A DNA stretch of 64,000 nucleotides from Adineta steineri (GCA_905250115.1 CAJNOI010000058.1:379149-443148), one strand, 5' to 3'; counted from the stretch's first letter, positions 12,769 through 26,957 are shown. The notes: a model not told the origin generated them from the letters alone. Translations and numbers: made by a program.

Positions 12769-13374
12769 ATGGGGAACTGTTGGCGTATGCCCGAAGATCA
12801 TTCTGGTTTTCTTCATATTCCTACTACTGATTTTGCTTCAATGCCTACATCATCAACACATTCTTCGTCTTCAAATTCCTATTTAACATTTACACATCCA
12901 ACTTCAACAATGTCTAATACACATATGCCTAAAGTAAAGTCTATAAAATATTAATATTTAATAATATTATCAATTGGTTTTAGTTAATGATTTTAAGTCG
13001 TTCATCGACTGATCTTAATGCTATTAAAGCTGCTCAATGTCGAAATCTTGTTGAACATATACCAATAATTAATTACAATGAAAATACAGTAAAACAAACT
13101 GAGTAAATATTTTTTAAAATTCATCATTTTTAAATAAAATATCTGAACTTTTTTGTTTTGTTTTAGATGTGATATTTGCCTTCTTGATTTTATACCTGAT
13201 GAACAAGTACGACAATTACCATGTGATGGTAAACATATCTTTCATCCATCGTGTATAGATCAATGGTTTGAAAAAAGCTTAACATGTCCACATTGTTCAG
13301 CAAATGTAGATGCTGCATTACTTCTAAGATTTATTCCACATTCAAATAATAACGATGATGATGATGATTGGTAA
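12769..13374 (+). CDS. RNF11: RNF11-like RING-H2 ubiquitin ligase, N-myristoylated
   Basis: Small RING-H2 protein; human RNF11 is a membrane-bound adaptor/E3 of the endosomal system that works with ITCH and A20. Three exons (12769-12933, 12984-13102, 13167-13374) give 163 residues against 154 in human. The start at 12769 is chosen because it yields MGNC, an N-myristoylation plus palmitoylation signal identical to that of RNF11; an ATG 78 nt upstream in the same frame would bury it. The RING runs CDICLLDF...CDGKHIFHPSCIDQWF...CPHC and is followed by the RNF11-specific VDAALL. The middle Ser/Thr-rich region has no PPxY motif, which human RNF11 uses to bind WW-domain ligases. The C terminus ends in an Asp run and Trp. 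A short insertion (CDGKH instead of CMH) sits in the RING. Confidence 0.88.
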
Positions 13375-15368
13375 TTGTTCGATCATCAAAGAAAAATTTT
13401 AAAAAGCATAACTCAACATAATATGCAATATATATATCTTGATTATGTATATACTCATTTCTATGGTAGATCTCCTGTGTATACGTAAATTGTGAGAGAG
13501 AGAGAGTGAAAAAGACACGATCTGCATTGTCTATGAACTATTGTGATAATTTTGTGCGTGACATTTCTTTTCTGTATATTTTAATGCTTATATCTGTTTT
13601 TTTTAAACGATAAATACAGTATGTTATCTCTGATAAATTGAATCAGAAATAGTTGGTGATAAATTTTGCAAAAAAAATCCTTCTTAAAAAGATTCTATCA
13701 AATTGAGTATTTATTTTTAATTCGTAAATACTTCATATTGCCTCGTGCATTTTTTTTATACAGATAAAAACATGTGATTGTTTCAAATGATGAAAAGGTC
13801 AAACGAATAATTTAGTTCTTTCTTGTTATTCTGCATGATAAAATGATATTAAGATAAAAGAATGCTTGTGATATTTGTTATTACGTTACTAAATATTTCT
13901 TGTCATATGACAAATGTCGAATGTTAAAGAAAGACTAATCTGAACTTAAACTCAAGTTTTGACAACTTCATTAAATAAATTTTTACTGATAAGTATAAAA
14001 CCATGACTTTATTTAATATTAATTACATAGATTTAGGAATAAAGCGTTTTGTTGACTACGAAATACATGTGTTGATCTGAGTAAACTAGAGATTGTTGTA
14101 GGAGATGTATTAACACTTTTTCATTATAATATTTGTTACAAATAACATGCACTAGGCATAGAATATATATAATACTTGTTAATATTTGATGAATAATAAT
14201 CTCTAGAGAGATTTTGCAATTGAATTTTCGAAAAAAAACAACTGGTTAGGTTAGCAAATAGAAATTAATTAATTAATTGTTCATTTTGTACAGTATTCGT
14301 TTTACGTATATTTGAATAGCTATTATCAAATTAACAATGTCTAGTCTTTCAGTATAGTTTTGAATTTTATTTGCCAAGCAATAGAAAGAGATTTTAAGTA
14401 AATTTACATTTTTATTTACTATTCTTTTAAAAATTACAAAAAAAAAGCAATCCAGCACATTGTATTGAATAGTATATCTATTAATTATGAAGAAGATGAA
14501 TGACAAGAAAAACAATAAATGTAGAGTTCACTTATTGAACTAATCAACTGTAAGCATAGAGATTCTATTTGTTATTCATTGTTTTTATTATCTTTCTATG
14601 CTACAAAACTTGAAAAGTATAAACACTTGATAGATTTTATCAATTGTTCATTCTATTATTTATATGATAGTAAGAAGCTTAACTAAATATTATTATTTCA
14701 GATATCTTATGTAATAATATATCTGATATTTAATTAGATGTCTTTTACTTACATTAATCTAGATATCTATCAGCAAATCTAGCTGGTCGTATTTATTTTA
14801 AAGTACATATGTATGTATCGTATGTAATATACGCCAAGAAGAACAATGGCACATATAAGAATGAAAATAAACAAAAAAAAAGTAAAGTAGGAGAGAACAT
14901 ACGATAGACAGACATTCAAATCAAACTAAATACTTTTTTTTGTCTGTCAACAATTATTATCATCATCTTTCAATATGTAGAAGGGATTATTGATCAATCT
15001 ATGAGTGCAATAGTCAAATGCAATTTGAACAAAAAAAAGAAAAAGGAAAACAATGGTAAGAATAAGCGAAAAACGAAATAAAGAACAATAGACATTTGTC
15101 AAACAAAAAAGGAGGAAAAGAATGACATATACAAATAAAGGAAAAGAGAGTACACAAATGAATGCAAAGATGTCATGAATACATACAGAGAATCTGACAC
15201 ACCGAGAAAGGGATAGATCTCACTGTATCACCAATAAAAATAATATGTTTACATATATAAATAATTATTGAAGAGCAGTCTTTTTTCTTAGGGCTCTTCA
15301 TTCCCCATCATCCACCGGATATGACAAATAGAAATGAAATAAATAAGAACTATATAAAATTATAGATC
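13375..15368. other. intergenic, 2 kb, no supported gene
   Basis: AT-rich sequence between the convergent RNF11-like gene and the FFAT-motif gene. Homopolymer A/T runs and AATTAATT repeats are common. Open frames are short and low in complexity. I see nothing that looks like an exon, an RNA gene or a mobile element. Confidence 0.5.
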
Positions 15369-17647
15369 TTATTTAGTAGTCGAGAAAAATTCTGTTGTTC
15401 GTGATGAAGTTAGCACCGATGGTGATGATGATGGAATTTGTAGAGTTTCATCTGCAAAATTCTCATCACCACTTGTATTATCAGTTGAATCAAAATAAAC
15501 TGAACTTGGTCCTACAAAACAAGAAACAAATAAATATAAATCAATTGAAATTTTTTTTCGTTATTTTTACTTCGTTTCAATGGTGAACTTGTACAATCAT
15601 ATGAACGTGTTGTACGTATTTCAAGATCGGATTCATGATATTCTGTTTGATTTTTACTATGATTCAGTTTTCTTCGTACTTTTGATTTATTATTTAAACG
15701 AGATAAAGACGATGATGAATATTGTTTTTTATGAAACGTTTTTGGCGATTGTACTAATGGAGGAGAATGAACATCATTCCAATCCCAATCAAGTGCATCA
15801 ATTGTATTAAATACTGGTCGATTATGTTGATGATAATATTTTGATAATGAAGGTAATATTGATGTTTGAGATTGAGAATATCGTTTTGATAATATATTTA
15901 AATCAGTTGCAATATGTTCAAGATCAGTATAAAAACGACTTGTTTGTTCTAAGGCACGTTCTAAACCTTTTTCGGTTGACATATATGACATAACATGAGA
16001 TTCAGTTGCAGTTTCTAAAAAGAAAAAATTAAGAAGATTTTAAATTAAAATGAAATAATTTATTTACGTGTATCTTGAAGTAAAACACCACGATTAAGTG
16101 CGGTATCTGAATCATATCTTCTTGATCCAGTATACTGTAATATATTTGTTCCATTCGTTGAATAATTCATTACTGATTCATCATCGTCATCATCATCATC
16201 ATCGATAATTGGAATAGTTGATGTTGTCGTTGTTGTTGCTGTGGTTGTATCATGAAGACGTTGTTGATTCCGAGATGATTTTATTGTTGAAATTTCTTGA
16301 CAATCAACACCTGAATCACCAGTTAAAGAATTGGAATGATAAGATTCTTGCAATAAACCAACTGTTCCTAATGATGAAGATATTTCTGACCATGTCAATT
16401 CATCTGATAAATGACTGGTTGTAAACGTTTTATTTGGAATATATTCATGATGTTTATCAATAGGTAAACCAAGTAAGGGTTCACGATCTGCTGAATCATT
16501 TGAATATTGTTGATATGATGATTTATTAACTAATGTTGAATTTAAATTTTCTGATAGTCTTGGTTTTAATGTTGTTGATGAACGTGGTCGTTTTGTATAT
16601 GTTACAGTTATTTCATTACCATTTGAACAAAATGACGAATGTTCTTGACCCATGTGTAATGCTTTTGCCTATTGCAAAATAAAAGAAGAAAAAGAAAATG
16701 AATAAAAGCTATAAGTTGACCTTTTTCGAGACATGCTTTAGATTCATTAGAAGCGGTAAATACAAGATATAGAACTTACATCACGTTTATTATTTGACAA
16801 AGACGATAAAGTATTATTTGAAATAGATGTTGTTGTTGATGATGATGATGAAGGAGCAAGAAAATTTGATATAAGACGATAAAGTATACAACAACCAACA
16901 CCAATACCAAATCCAATTAAACAACATATTGTCTCATTTCGACGAACTAAAATCATACACATAATTAATATAAAAAACAAATCTGATAAATGCATGATAA
17001 TTTCTAATAGGGATCTATCGTTTTCATATTGTATAATTCTCATATAAATAACACAATTTTTGTTTTTATACATCTGTTCTTTCTTCTTTTTTTCCCGTTA
17101 AGATAGATATTCACATATTAAGGATGACAAGACTATTTCTTTATGAGAGAATGATCAATTGCATCTATTTAACATGTATATCGAAATAGAGAAAAAAAAT
17201 CAAAAGACTAAATGGATATTTATGAATGATCAATGAATAACATAGAATGTGAAATATTTTCTATGATCTAATTAACTGTTTCGCTAACAATAAAATTGTT
17301 TTCTGAAACAATATACTTTCTAATTGAAAAAGGAAAAAAAAACGATCATGATCTTTTCATTAGTGTTCATATGAACAGCTATATTTGAATGATTGTATAC
17401 GACAAAAGATTTGCGACATATGTTTCATTCATTATTTTGTAATCTTAACCAACTGGTGCACATTACCTTTTTTCCATATGTTTCGCGGCAGTACAATAAC
17501 TAAAAATTTTGCTGGTTTAATATAATAATTAAATAAAAAACGTATTGGACGAATAAACAATATATTCGGAATAATAATATACAATGGTTCAGTAGTAATT
17601 AAATTCCATAAAGTTGATTTTCTATTATCACTAATACTTGAAGTCAT
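15369..17647 (-). CDS. membrane-anchored protein with FFAT-like motif (RMDN3/PTPIP51-like?)
   Basis: Not firmly recognised. Five exons join in frame (17467-17647, 16780-16946, 16068-16668, 15571-16014, 15369-15511), giving 511 residues. The N-terminal region (about 1-90) is hydrophobic/basic and includes a likely membrane helix ICCLIGFGIGVGCCILY. Next comes a long Ser/Thr/Asn-rich disordered part with an eight-residue Asp run. A predicted coiled coil (LERALEQTSRFYTDLEHIAT) follows near residue 320. Near the C terminus, SSVYFDSTD is a good FFAT-type motif (Y-F-D-S-x-D), the kind that binds ER VAP proteins. RMDN3/PTPIP51 has the same order of anchor, coiled coil and SSVYF, but its C-terminal TPR domain is absent here, and I see no exons for one downstream. 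Function is therefore inferred as a membrane-contact tether at best. The first intron (about 520 nt) is long; a shorter form starting in the second exon is possible. Confidence 0.6.
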
Positions 17648-19903
17648 GACGATCGAATCGATCTGATTACTGAATTACTTTCATTCGCATTTCTCAATGT
17701 GTGTATATATATATGTGGTTGAATGATAAACAACGTTCTCTCTCTCTCTCTCTCGTTCTCTGCCTTTAGCATACACATGTGTTTTAATAGAGAGATACAT
17801 ATACAGCAGAGTGCTCTCTTTCTCTCTTTGGACGAATGTATGTCGCGTAAAGAGAGAAAAGAAGAAGAAGAAAAAAACGAAAAAGAAAAGAAAAATAAAA
17901 TTTTGTCGATGAATTCAAGATGAGTGAATCTATACTAATGTTTATAATATTCAGAGATCATCTATAATATCCTTTGTCTTCGCCTCAACACACCCAGACA
18001 TTATCAAAAGGCATGTTTTTGTGTTATGCTTATAACAATATAAGAAAATAAGTAGTCGTCAAATTCTTCCATGCTGATGAACATATAATAAATCGATGAC
18101 CTTTTCATGATAGATAGATAAATAGAATCTATGAACTAATACAATACATATTGAAAAGGGTGTATAGTAATAAATTAATCAATATATATGCATGCTTATG
18201 TAAAACTAATCTATCAGATTTCATTATTCGAATGAAGATAAAAGATTAATAATAAAGATCCGATTACATTCAGGTTATAATAATTGAAATAGTCTTAAAT
18301 TTCAAATGAAATTAGTTTATTTAAACAGTTTACAATTTGTTCTATGTTTATGTCATACATAATAAGAATGTTATGGCTAAAGTCGTCGTACGCATAATTG
18401 TTTTGTATATATTTATTGAAAACAAGCGGAGCAAAATTTTATATTAGTTACTTTAAAAAATTATTCAGTCACAGTATTGACATAAAAATATCGCTAGTTG
18501 AGAAACGTTATGTAAACATATATGATGCTCGCTTGTTCGTTTTTTTTTTTCTTTTTTCGTTCACACTTGAGTAATAGCAAGTTAAATCCAAAAGAATAAC
18601 GATCTAACAATATGGTGAGAAAAAAGACAAGTCAATCATCAAGTGAGTTGAATATTATATTTAAACTAAGTTTTATTTTCTATCATTATACATCGATTAT
18701 TTCCAGTTTTGGTCGATCATCATTTTCTACTTAACACGTTAATGAAAAGAAAACAAATCGAATGATTGTTAATTAAATTTTTGTTTTATTTTCAAATAAT
18801 CTTTCTTTTTTTTTATTTACGACGTTCGATATAAAGACAACATAAAACAGAAGATATGTGTTTCAAATACAAATCTTGTAAATGTAAACATACTTTCAAT
18901 CAAATGGAAAGAAAAGTACGTGATAAAACTATAAGATAAAAGATGTTATCGAAATAGATGATATGATTTAAATTATCACCAAGAGAACTATAAAGTCTTT
19001 CTAGTTATCAAAGAGATAGATGAATTGGTGGTTATTTAAAGGTCATCATATATTATACAATCGAATATTTTCTATTTTAATGTTATTTTCATCTATTATG
19101 AAATATCACAAGAATCATCAATAAAAGAAAGAACTAAATGTCATCTTAGGTGACATATAATTAAGTGCTATTATGATAAGTGAGAAATGAATAATGATTC
19201 ATATGATTTTATTCAATGTAAAAAGATAAATATAGATGTGTTCAATAGTAATGTGTAGTAATGGGCGAGAGAGAGAGAAAGAAGTGTGTCCAACACATTT
19301 GAATATCCAACCCTCGTCTTCTATTTCCGATTTTTCTTTATCTGTCATTTCTATTTATAAATCTTAGAAACTTTTAAATAATCTTACTTAAAGGAAAAAA
19401 AGAAAGCTTCTTAACAAAATCTGATTAGATATAATAATATTATTAATATCTATAATTCAATAAATAACTATTTTTCTTTACAATAGAAAAAAATCTCTAA
19501 CTTACGATTAGATATTCAATATTCTGTAAGAATTAATAGGATGATTTTAAAAATTATTTTTTTATTAATTTTAAAACTAATTTACATATCTCTTAATCCT
19601 CTGGAAAAGATTATTTTATAGGGAAATCTTGACAATCAGCTGTCAAATAGAATTATTTTTTTATTCTCAAAGCTCTATCAGTTACATATTTCTTTTTATG
19701 AAATCGATTTTCGATTTCTTTTTCAATTCTCTATAGAAAATAAACACACACACACACATGTTAGCTATTCATAGAAATAATATTTGTATTTTCTTGTTTT
19801 TTCCTATTCTTTAAACATGATACATAAATAATCGACAATGAAAACAATACTTTCTTTTTCTTCTATTGAAAAAATACGATTAAATAAATAAATACATATG
19901 ATT
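17648..19903. other. intergenic, 2.3 kb, no supported gene
   Basis: AT-rich region upstream of the FFAT-motif gene. It contains a (CT)n microsatellite near 17737-17755, GA-rich runs near 17840-17895 and 19265-19282, and a short (CA)n near 19744-19759. A possible micro-gene near 18612 (ATG followed by a GTGAGT) encodes fewer than 40 residues and is not supported. Nothing else stands out. Confidence 0.5.
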
Positions 19904-22900
19904 TTACAACTCTATTAACGTATTAAGTTTTCTTTTCATATAATTATGATATTGACGAAAAAAGAAGGTTTCGTTATTACTGAAAATAAAAAGAAAACAT
20001 AACTTACCAGTTAAATCATGTTCGGACGAATCATTTAAAATTACCATATCCAAATCAACATAATCGTTCATTTCGTTTACGTCAATATTCGATAAAGAAT
20101 ATAATATTTTTAACAAAAACGTTAAAACACTGAAGCTCAACATAAACGAGGTATAAGACGCTCGTCCGGCAATTCTGCTTTCTGAAACTATGGACACTGC
20201 TTATGTCATCAAATAAACGTATTGTCAGTGATGCACATATAACGTTTATTTGTATCGAACGTATTCACTGATGACGTGCATATGCATTTCTTTAACTATT
20301 ATACATAAACATACACAAACAAATAATGTGTCTTAGTAAACATTCGTATTTAAAAACATATATGTATATATATTTTTATCCAATGCGAATATAAGAATTG
20401 AAAGAAAGACGTATCAACGTTTAGAGTATATGCAAAAATCAGTAAAATAAAGATATAACCTATGTAGAATATAGTATATTGATTTATTTTTTATCAATGA
20501 TACAGATACAGGGACAAGAAGAGATTGGATAAATGTCAATGACAATAATCGAGGTCAACAGATAATCAATATGATATCTTGCATAATTTAAAAAATGTAC
20601 TGAATGAACACAAGAGAATATCATGAAATGGTCAGTCTAGACTACCATTACTTTTTTTTTCTCTGAATAATAGCCTCAAGAGAGAAATACAAAGATAAAC
20701 AGAAAATTAATCATGCATAAATATATATTAGTTATGATATACTACAGAAAAAAAAATACTATCCTATTATCTACATATCAACACATCATCACTGTTTATT
20801 CTTCGAACTTTTATTTCTATAATAAGACTTCTAAAAACGAAACGGAAACTTTCTATAAGAAAAAAAAAAAGATCAATAGTCATTGTAAAAGTATGCTAAT
20901 TGATTACTATATGAGATATATATTAAAAATCATTTTGTCATAATAAAGAACAATATGTGACATATAGAATGTTTGTTCTGTAACTATTGCACAATAAATA
21001 TATCCGTTTGATTTTATTATAAAATAGTTGATTCTCTCTCGATAAATATTTATATATAGATAATCAGAACCTTGAAAACAGGTTACACATAAATTGTCTT
21101 TTCATAAGTAAGCAGAAAGAATGATACATAGACGACAGATTGATTTTTCTATTAAAAACTAATAGACAGCTTTCAATTATATATAACCTAAAGAAAAACA
21201 ATTTGACTGAAGAATATTTTTACTATATCTAATCTTTTTTTTTCGTTAGTAGTAAAAAATTAAATAAAATAGATTCGGAAGACTAATCATCTTACCATAT
21301 TGAATAAAAAGTTGAACGATACATATTGTTAAGAGAAGCTTTGTCATACGATTCCACTTCTCTCTTATCATGCCAGTCATAATTATTATAAATAGTTGTT
21401 GATTAATTGGTATGTTTTGTCAATACATTGATATCGACATAACGTAAACTGTATATATATATACATATATACAGCACTTGAGTAAATCAGGATTAAATAT
21501 CTGTGATAGATCGACAAATATTTTCTCCTTCTACTCGTTATCATTTACAACATCTGCCTTTCTTGATTTAATGATGAAAGCTTAACGTAGGAAAATATCG
21601 TCTTATCCTGCTATCTCTTATTTCCATTTTCTTCTTTTGTTTTTTCTTGATATATAGAAATAACAATATATATATATATACCAATGATTGGTATAGATTT
21701 GTTATATATTTTTGTGTCTGATATATTAATCAGTACCTTATGTATTATGATATGATAACAACATCATCTTTTGGCGACAGATGACAAGTGTGTTTCTTTT
21801 TCGATGTCTGTCTTTATAGATGAGCAATAATAACAACTATAAAAATCATAACAACCTCTTTATCAAAAAGACAAAATGTTAAATAGTAACAAGGGATGAT
21901 CGTCCTTTTCTTCAGGTTTATAAACAAATATCTAGCGAGGAAAAAAAAATATTCTTATTCTGAGTAAACATGATTGGTAATGAAGATGTGTCTCAAAACG
22001 ACAGCGAGAATTAATTGGTAAAAGAAATAAAAGAATACTATGATAATAACAGTGGACAAACTAAGGTTATATATGCATGGTGAGATTGTCATCTGAATTA
22101 GAAACATAGAGGAAAAAAAAGAAGAAAATAACGTGGGAGGATAATCATTATTATCATCTATATATCATTCATCTATCATCATTTGTTAAAAGAACTACGA
22201 TATGTTGATTGTTTTGAAAGACTATGCTAAGTGTTGAAGGGTCTATTTTTTTCCTATATAATATATATATATATCTATTTCAAAAGTAAAAATAGACGTA
22301 TTGTCGATAAAATATCATAATCGATTACAGTGAGAATATTTAATACGAAACTTAATTAGATCTTATCTATTATTTAAGAGTAAATATCGTGTTAGGTCGA
22401 TTATAATATTTCACTTTAATTTCCTTTTATTTGACACTCATAGAATGGAATAAATTAAAAGTTGGTATATCAATTTACCTTTGAATATAAGCCACGGATC
22501 ATCATACAATGGTGGTAGATAAATACATATTTGAAAAGCACGCATGATACATTGTGGCTGAAGTAAAATGAACCGTTCACGGTTTATTAAGCGTGTTAAT
22601 GTCTCACTGGATACAACCTATAAAAAGTAAATTTATAAAAGATGAGAATCTCTTTGTGAATATCATTGTAAAAGAAGAGTATACAATGGATTAACAATTT
22701 TCTTTTCATTTAAAAGAAGAAAAAGGAAAGTACACCTCTTAATCTTTTCGTCTTAGTATTTTTTCTTTCATTCGCGTAATTATCATTTCCGCCGAAAAAA
22801 ACAAGACAATGTCTTGAATTAAGTGTACATATAAAATATGTAAATCTTTTTTTTCTTCTGTTATACTAATAAATTACACACATACATAGATTCAATTTCA

Positions 22901-23060
22901 AGTTAAAGGTCAATAAATACCGTTGTTAATATATATCTATGTATTAATGAGTGGAACTACTTATTTTTATAATTGAAATACCTACTTGAATTAATAAATG
23001 AGTAGTTTTCATTGTTCGTGAATATGTTTTTGGTATCGGCGAGACCGCCGATAATTGCAT
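19904..23060 (-). CDS. tentative orphan multi-exon membrane protein
   Basis: I do not recognise this gene. Four candidate exons on the minus strand (22986-23060, 22479-22617, 21296-21361, 19904-20187) have good donor and acceptor sites (GTAGGT, GTAAAT, GTAAGA) and join in frame at every junction to give 187 residues. The first half is soluble (MQLSAVSPIPKTYSR..., then RLINRERFILLQPQCIMRAF). The second half has two hydrophobic segments, TKLLLTICIVQLFIQY and FMLSFSVLTFLLKILYSL, then an acidic stretch. Introns are 368 to about 1,110 nt, far longer than elsewhere in the window, which lowers confidence. The C-terminal reading after GTAAGT at 20007 is uncertain: it either reads through to TAA at 19904 or splices to an unseen exon. 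The 5' end may also extend upstream of 23060. Confidence 0.35.
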
Positions 23061-24204
23061 TGCTATTGCCAATAACTGTGATGATTGGTGTAAGTAATTA
23101 TGACACACATGGTTATAGGCAAAATACCAACAAGTAAGAAATCAGCTACACCCAAAAAATACGAACATCAACAGCAATAACAAGGTCTTCTATTCTATCT
23201 TGTTTATCTATTTTGCAGACGTTAAAAATATAGAAGCTTGGTAGAAGCCAACGAGCGAGAAGAAGAGAGAGACGGATGAAGACACACATGCAGAAGAAAA
23301 AAGAAAAAAAAAAGATTTCTTTATCTACGTCATCAACTGATCGTGGTACGATTCGAATGCTTGACGCTAGGCAATTGCAAAAGAAGCAGTTTTATGTTTG
23401 TTTCTGCCGTTAGCTACGAACAAAAAAAAGAACGCAAGAGCAACATCTCATTAAGAACACGCGTATATGAGACGCTCTTTTTCCGACGTCTCTACGTTCT
23501 TGATGCTTGTTTGCTGCCAATGTTAATCGTTACAACACGGCCTTCTTTCTCTTGCTAACATACCCCATTGAAGACTGTTGGTTTTATGAAGAATAAGAAA
23601 AAGGAAGGGAGCAAACTTAAGTATACATTAATATATATATATATATGAAATAACACAATATATATATAGAGAGAAAAGAAAGCATAAATTTACTTTTACT
23701 TTTTTGTTTTACAATACATCTTTTCTATTATATTCAAGGTTTGATACTATCAAATAAATACATCATCAATACTTACTTAATATTGTTTGATCTATCGCCG
23801 ACTGATCAGATATATTTTTCTGCCTTATTACTGCATTAAAAGACGACGACACTCGTTCAGCCATAAGCGCGAAAATGTTGAAGCAGCATTCACAACTTCT
23901 CTTTTTTTTTCTGACATTTTCTATTCATCATGGACTAAATATCAAAAAAAGACAGAAGAAAAAAAAAAGGAAACTTTCTATTCTTTACACATCATCACTA
24001 GATCTATCTGTTCATAGTCAATGAAATGTCATTGAGTAAATAAGTTCTAGTCGCATTTTCTATTCATGATTTATTTATAATTAAATATACACATATGTAT
24101 ATATTATCTATCGATATATAGATATATATTTATTGAAATAAATATACGATTATTTTTTTCACAACATTTAAAATAAATAAATAAATAACGAAATAAACAT
24201 AAGT
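23061..24204. other. intergenic, no supported gene
   Basis: Sequence between the VPS45 3' end and the tentative orphan gene. It has (TA)n runs near 23630-23645 and 23660-23668 and purine-rich tracts near 23262-23312. Two open frames of 71 and 76 codons on the plus strand have biased composition and no domain. The promoter of the orphan gene would lie here if that gene is real. Confidence 0.4.
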
Positions 24205-26957
24205 TTAACGACGTTTTGGTGAAAGTAATTCGTTTGATGCATTAGATAATGTTGAAGATGCTCCAGTAAGTACTTCATCAATAAATGATGAAAAATTGTG
24301 TATATAAGAACCACCAAGTAAAATTCTAGCACCCTGTTTGTTCATCATATGAATATGACATGATTCTTCGTATGTTATTCCGCCAATAACATAGACAATA
24401 ATTTCATTAGGCCTATAAAAAATTCCAACGGAAATTGAAATCTATATATAAATATAAGTTGACTATACTTTACTTAATTATTTGTCCTTGTTGCTGTAAT
24501 TGATTCTGTTGATTTGTTGTATAACGATTACTTTGTTGTGTTTGATCTTTTGGAATAACACTCGGATATAAGGTGTCCTTGAGTTTACCACGTAATAATT
24601 GTTCAAGTAAATCTTTTATCAGTGGTATATGTTGTGCATAAACATTATCGACACCCTGAAATATATATATATATATGTATGCACATATTTTAAATTTTTT
24701 TTGTTGTTGCATACTCTCATTCCTCGAATAAATTGTCGTGTTATAGCCATTGATGATTGTGTATTAAATAAATCGGCTTGTCGAAATTTTTTACCACCGT
24801 AGTCAAGTATAGCTTCAATGAACTAATCAAAAAAGAATCGTAATAATTATCTATTGAATTTTTTTTCATATAAGATTACTTGATTATATTTTTCCGATAA
24901 TTGACGAGATTTGTGTGCTTCTTTTCTAAGTGTATTAATTTCATTATTACCATGATATTCATAACGTAGTGCATATAAACATAGAAGTCGAACAATATCT
25001 TCATCACGAATTTTCTCATCTTTTATTAAATGTTTTATTTTCTATATATTATACAAAAAAGAGAAAATTATCGAAATTTTTCCTCTATATAGAAATACAT
25101 ACTTGAACAATGTCATTATGATCGCTTTGACAAACAAGATTTTGTTCAGTTTCACTAACTTCAAGTAAATGATATAGACCAACAAGACGTGATAATTCAC
25201 TAACAATTGTAACATGTTTAGATACAGTACCAGAAAGTTTTTTAAATTGTGGATAACTTTCGACAAATGTCTAAAATAATTACATTTTTCTTTGACAGCT
25301 CAGGTCAATATACACGATTAACAGACACTATCTAACGATATACTATGTATGTGACATCAGTTATGTTCGGATAATAGACATTATTTTTTTCTACGAAATT
25401 AAAGTCTAAATGAATCTTGTAATGATCGATTCTAATCTGACTAGCTATTTTCTATTAGGAAAAATGGTTGAATATGATGTATATTATCGTCGTAGTTAAT
25501 ACAATCAAATACGGATGAAAAAGCATTCGAAATTCTATTATGTATTGTCATAACATCTTCATTCTACGACATGTATAGTGTTTTTTCGATCGTAAACGAT
25601 TCTTAATACGGAAAATTGCTCTATTTACTAAATCGATCGATCTTCTATTTAAAATTTATAAATAATATTTAATTTCAAACCTTCATATCAGTAATTGATT
25701 CAATTTTCGATTGACTTTTATGTTTATCTTGAAAATGTTCCATTAAACCTTTTATATTCGTTGCTATTTCACCAAAATTACTATAAAGATTCTATAAATA
25801 GAATAAAAAACAAAGCAAATAATTATTATATTTCAAAAGTATTCTATACCGTTGAATAAAATTCATCGTATTCAGCATTCATTACAACTTCTTCAAGTTC
25901 TTTTGTAATTCCTGGTACTTGACTAAGATTAACACGATTATTTTTTATTCCAATTAATTCATGAACCATTGCTTGATATGTCCACTAATCAAAGTAAGAA
26001 ATAAGTTTTTTCTAATTCTATAAAAACTAAATCTAACTTGATTAAGTAATGGTGTTATTGCATCTTCACGTCGATCAAGTATTAAAACTATTGTTTGATT
26101 TGTATCATTATTATTTAAGGAAGTAAAATCAAATTGACGTTTAAGTATACTCTATCAAGAGAAAAAAAAGTTCAAATTTTTTTTCGTTAAATTAATTTAT
26201 TACAGATAATCTGTCAGCAAGTGTTCTTGCCATATTCGATGAATTTTGATATCGAATTATTGCACTTTTTTTTCTTATTGAAAGTATTAATGAAATAAGT
26301 CCTTGTACTGTTCGACGAAGAAGATTATCATTCCATTCATAATTTTTCTAATAAAAAAATAACGATATAATATAAGATAGATTTCAATTATCATATATTA
26401 TTAGACTTGATAAGTAATTGGAATGTTAAGTGTATATAAATGTGGATTTATTGCTAGATAATCAGCATAAAATTCTTGTACAACTCGTACACATTCATAT
26501 TCATCGGCTTCAGCTAAACTTTTAATATCATTCATTTCAACAAAATTACTAAAATCTATATTAAAGATTTTTCTTTTTCTTTGTGATAGCAAAACAAATC
26601 TTACAAATAAAATAATTTCCATATTTTGGTTCATGTAATTCACGTATTAATGCTTGAATATTTTCTTCAGTGGGTCTTAAAAAGCAAATGGCACTTAGAT
26701 TTTTCAATGATTTTTGCCCGGCAACATCAATACGTTCGAAAAGAAATACTTGTTTTTGAAGTATTTCCGATTGAGCATAGACCATACTCACAATCGATGC
26801 CTTTTAGAAATAAAAAAACACGAAAATATATTCTAATGATTTACAAAATACAAACTGTTTCTTTATCCATAACAAGTCCTTTAATACTTTGACCACAATC
26901 ATCAATCATTCGATTGATATAGAAACGAACAGCTTCAATAACATTAAGATTGGTCAT
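24205..26957 (-). CDS. VPS45: vacuolar protein sorting-associated protein 45 (SM family)
   Basis: Sec1/Munc18-family protein that binds syntaxin-16/Tlg2-type SNAREs at the endosome and trans-Golgi network. Many short exons on the minus strand give about 560 residues, near the 570 of animals. Conserved family blocks appear in order: [83 protein letters not shown] with [50 protein letters not shown] and [15 protein letters not shown]. The start at 26957 ([15 protein letters not shown]) aligns with the human N terminus (MNVVFAVKQYIS). A Gln/Asn-rich insertion sits before the last conserved block. The stop is TAA at 24205-24207. Nothing looks broken. Confidence 0.95.

Noticed and set aside
18612..18780. 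Possible micro-gene beginning ATGGTGAGAAAAAAG
   Set aside because: Yields fewer than 40 residues in either reading, with no similarity or context.
19980..20007. 28-nt GTAAGT...TTTCAG intron in the orphan gene
   Set aside because: Shorter than any other intron here; read-through to the TAA at 19904 is simpler.
23343..24017. Two plus-strand frames of 71 and 76 codons
   Set aside because: Arg/Lys/Ser-biased, no domain, and no splice partners.
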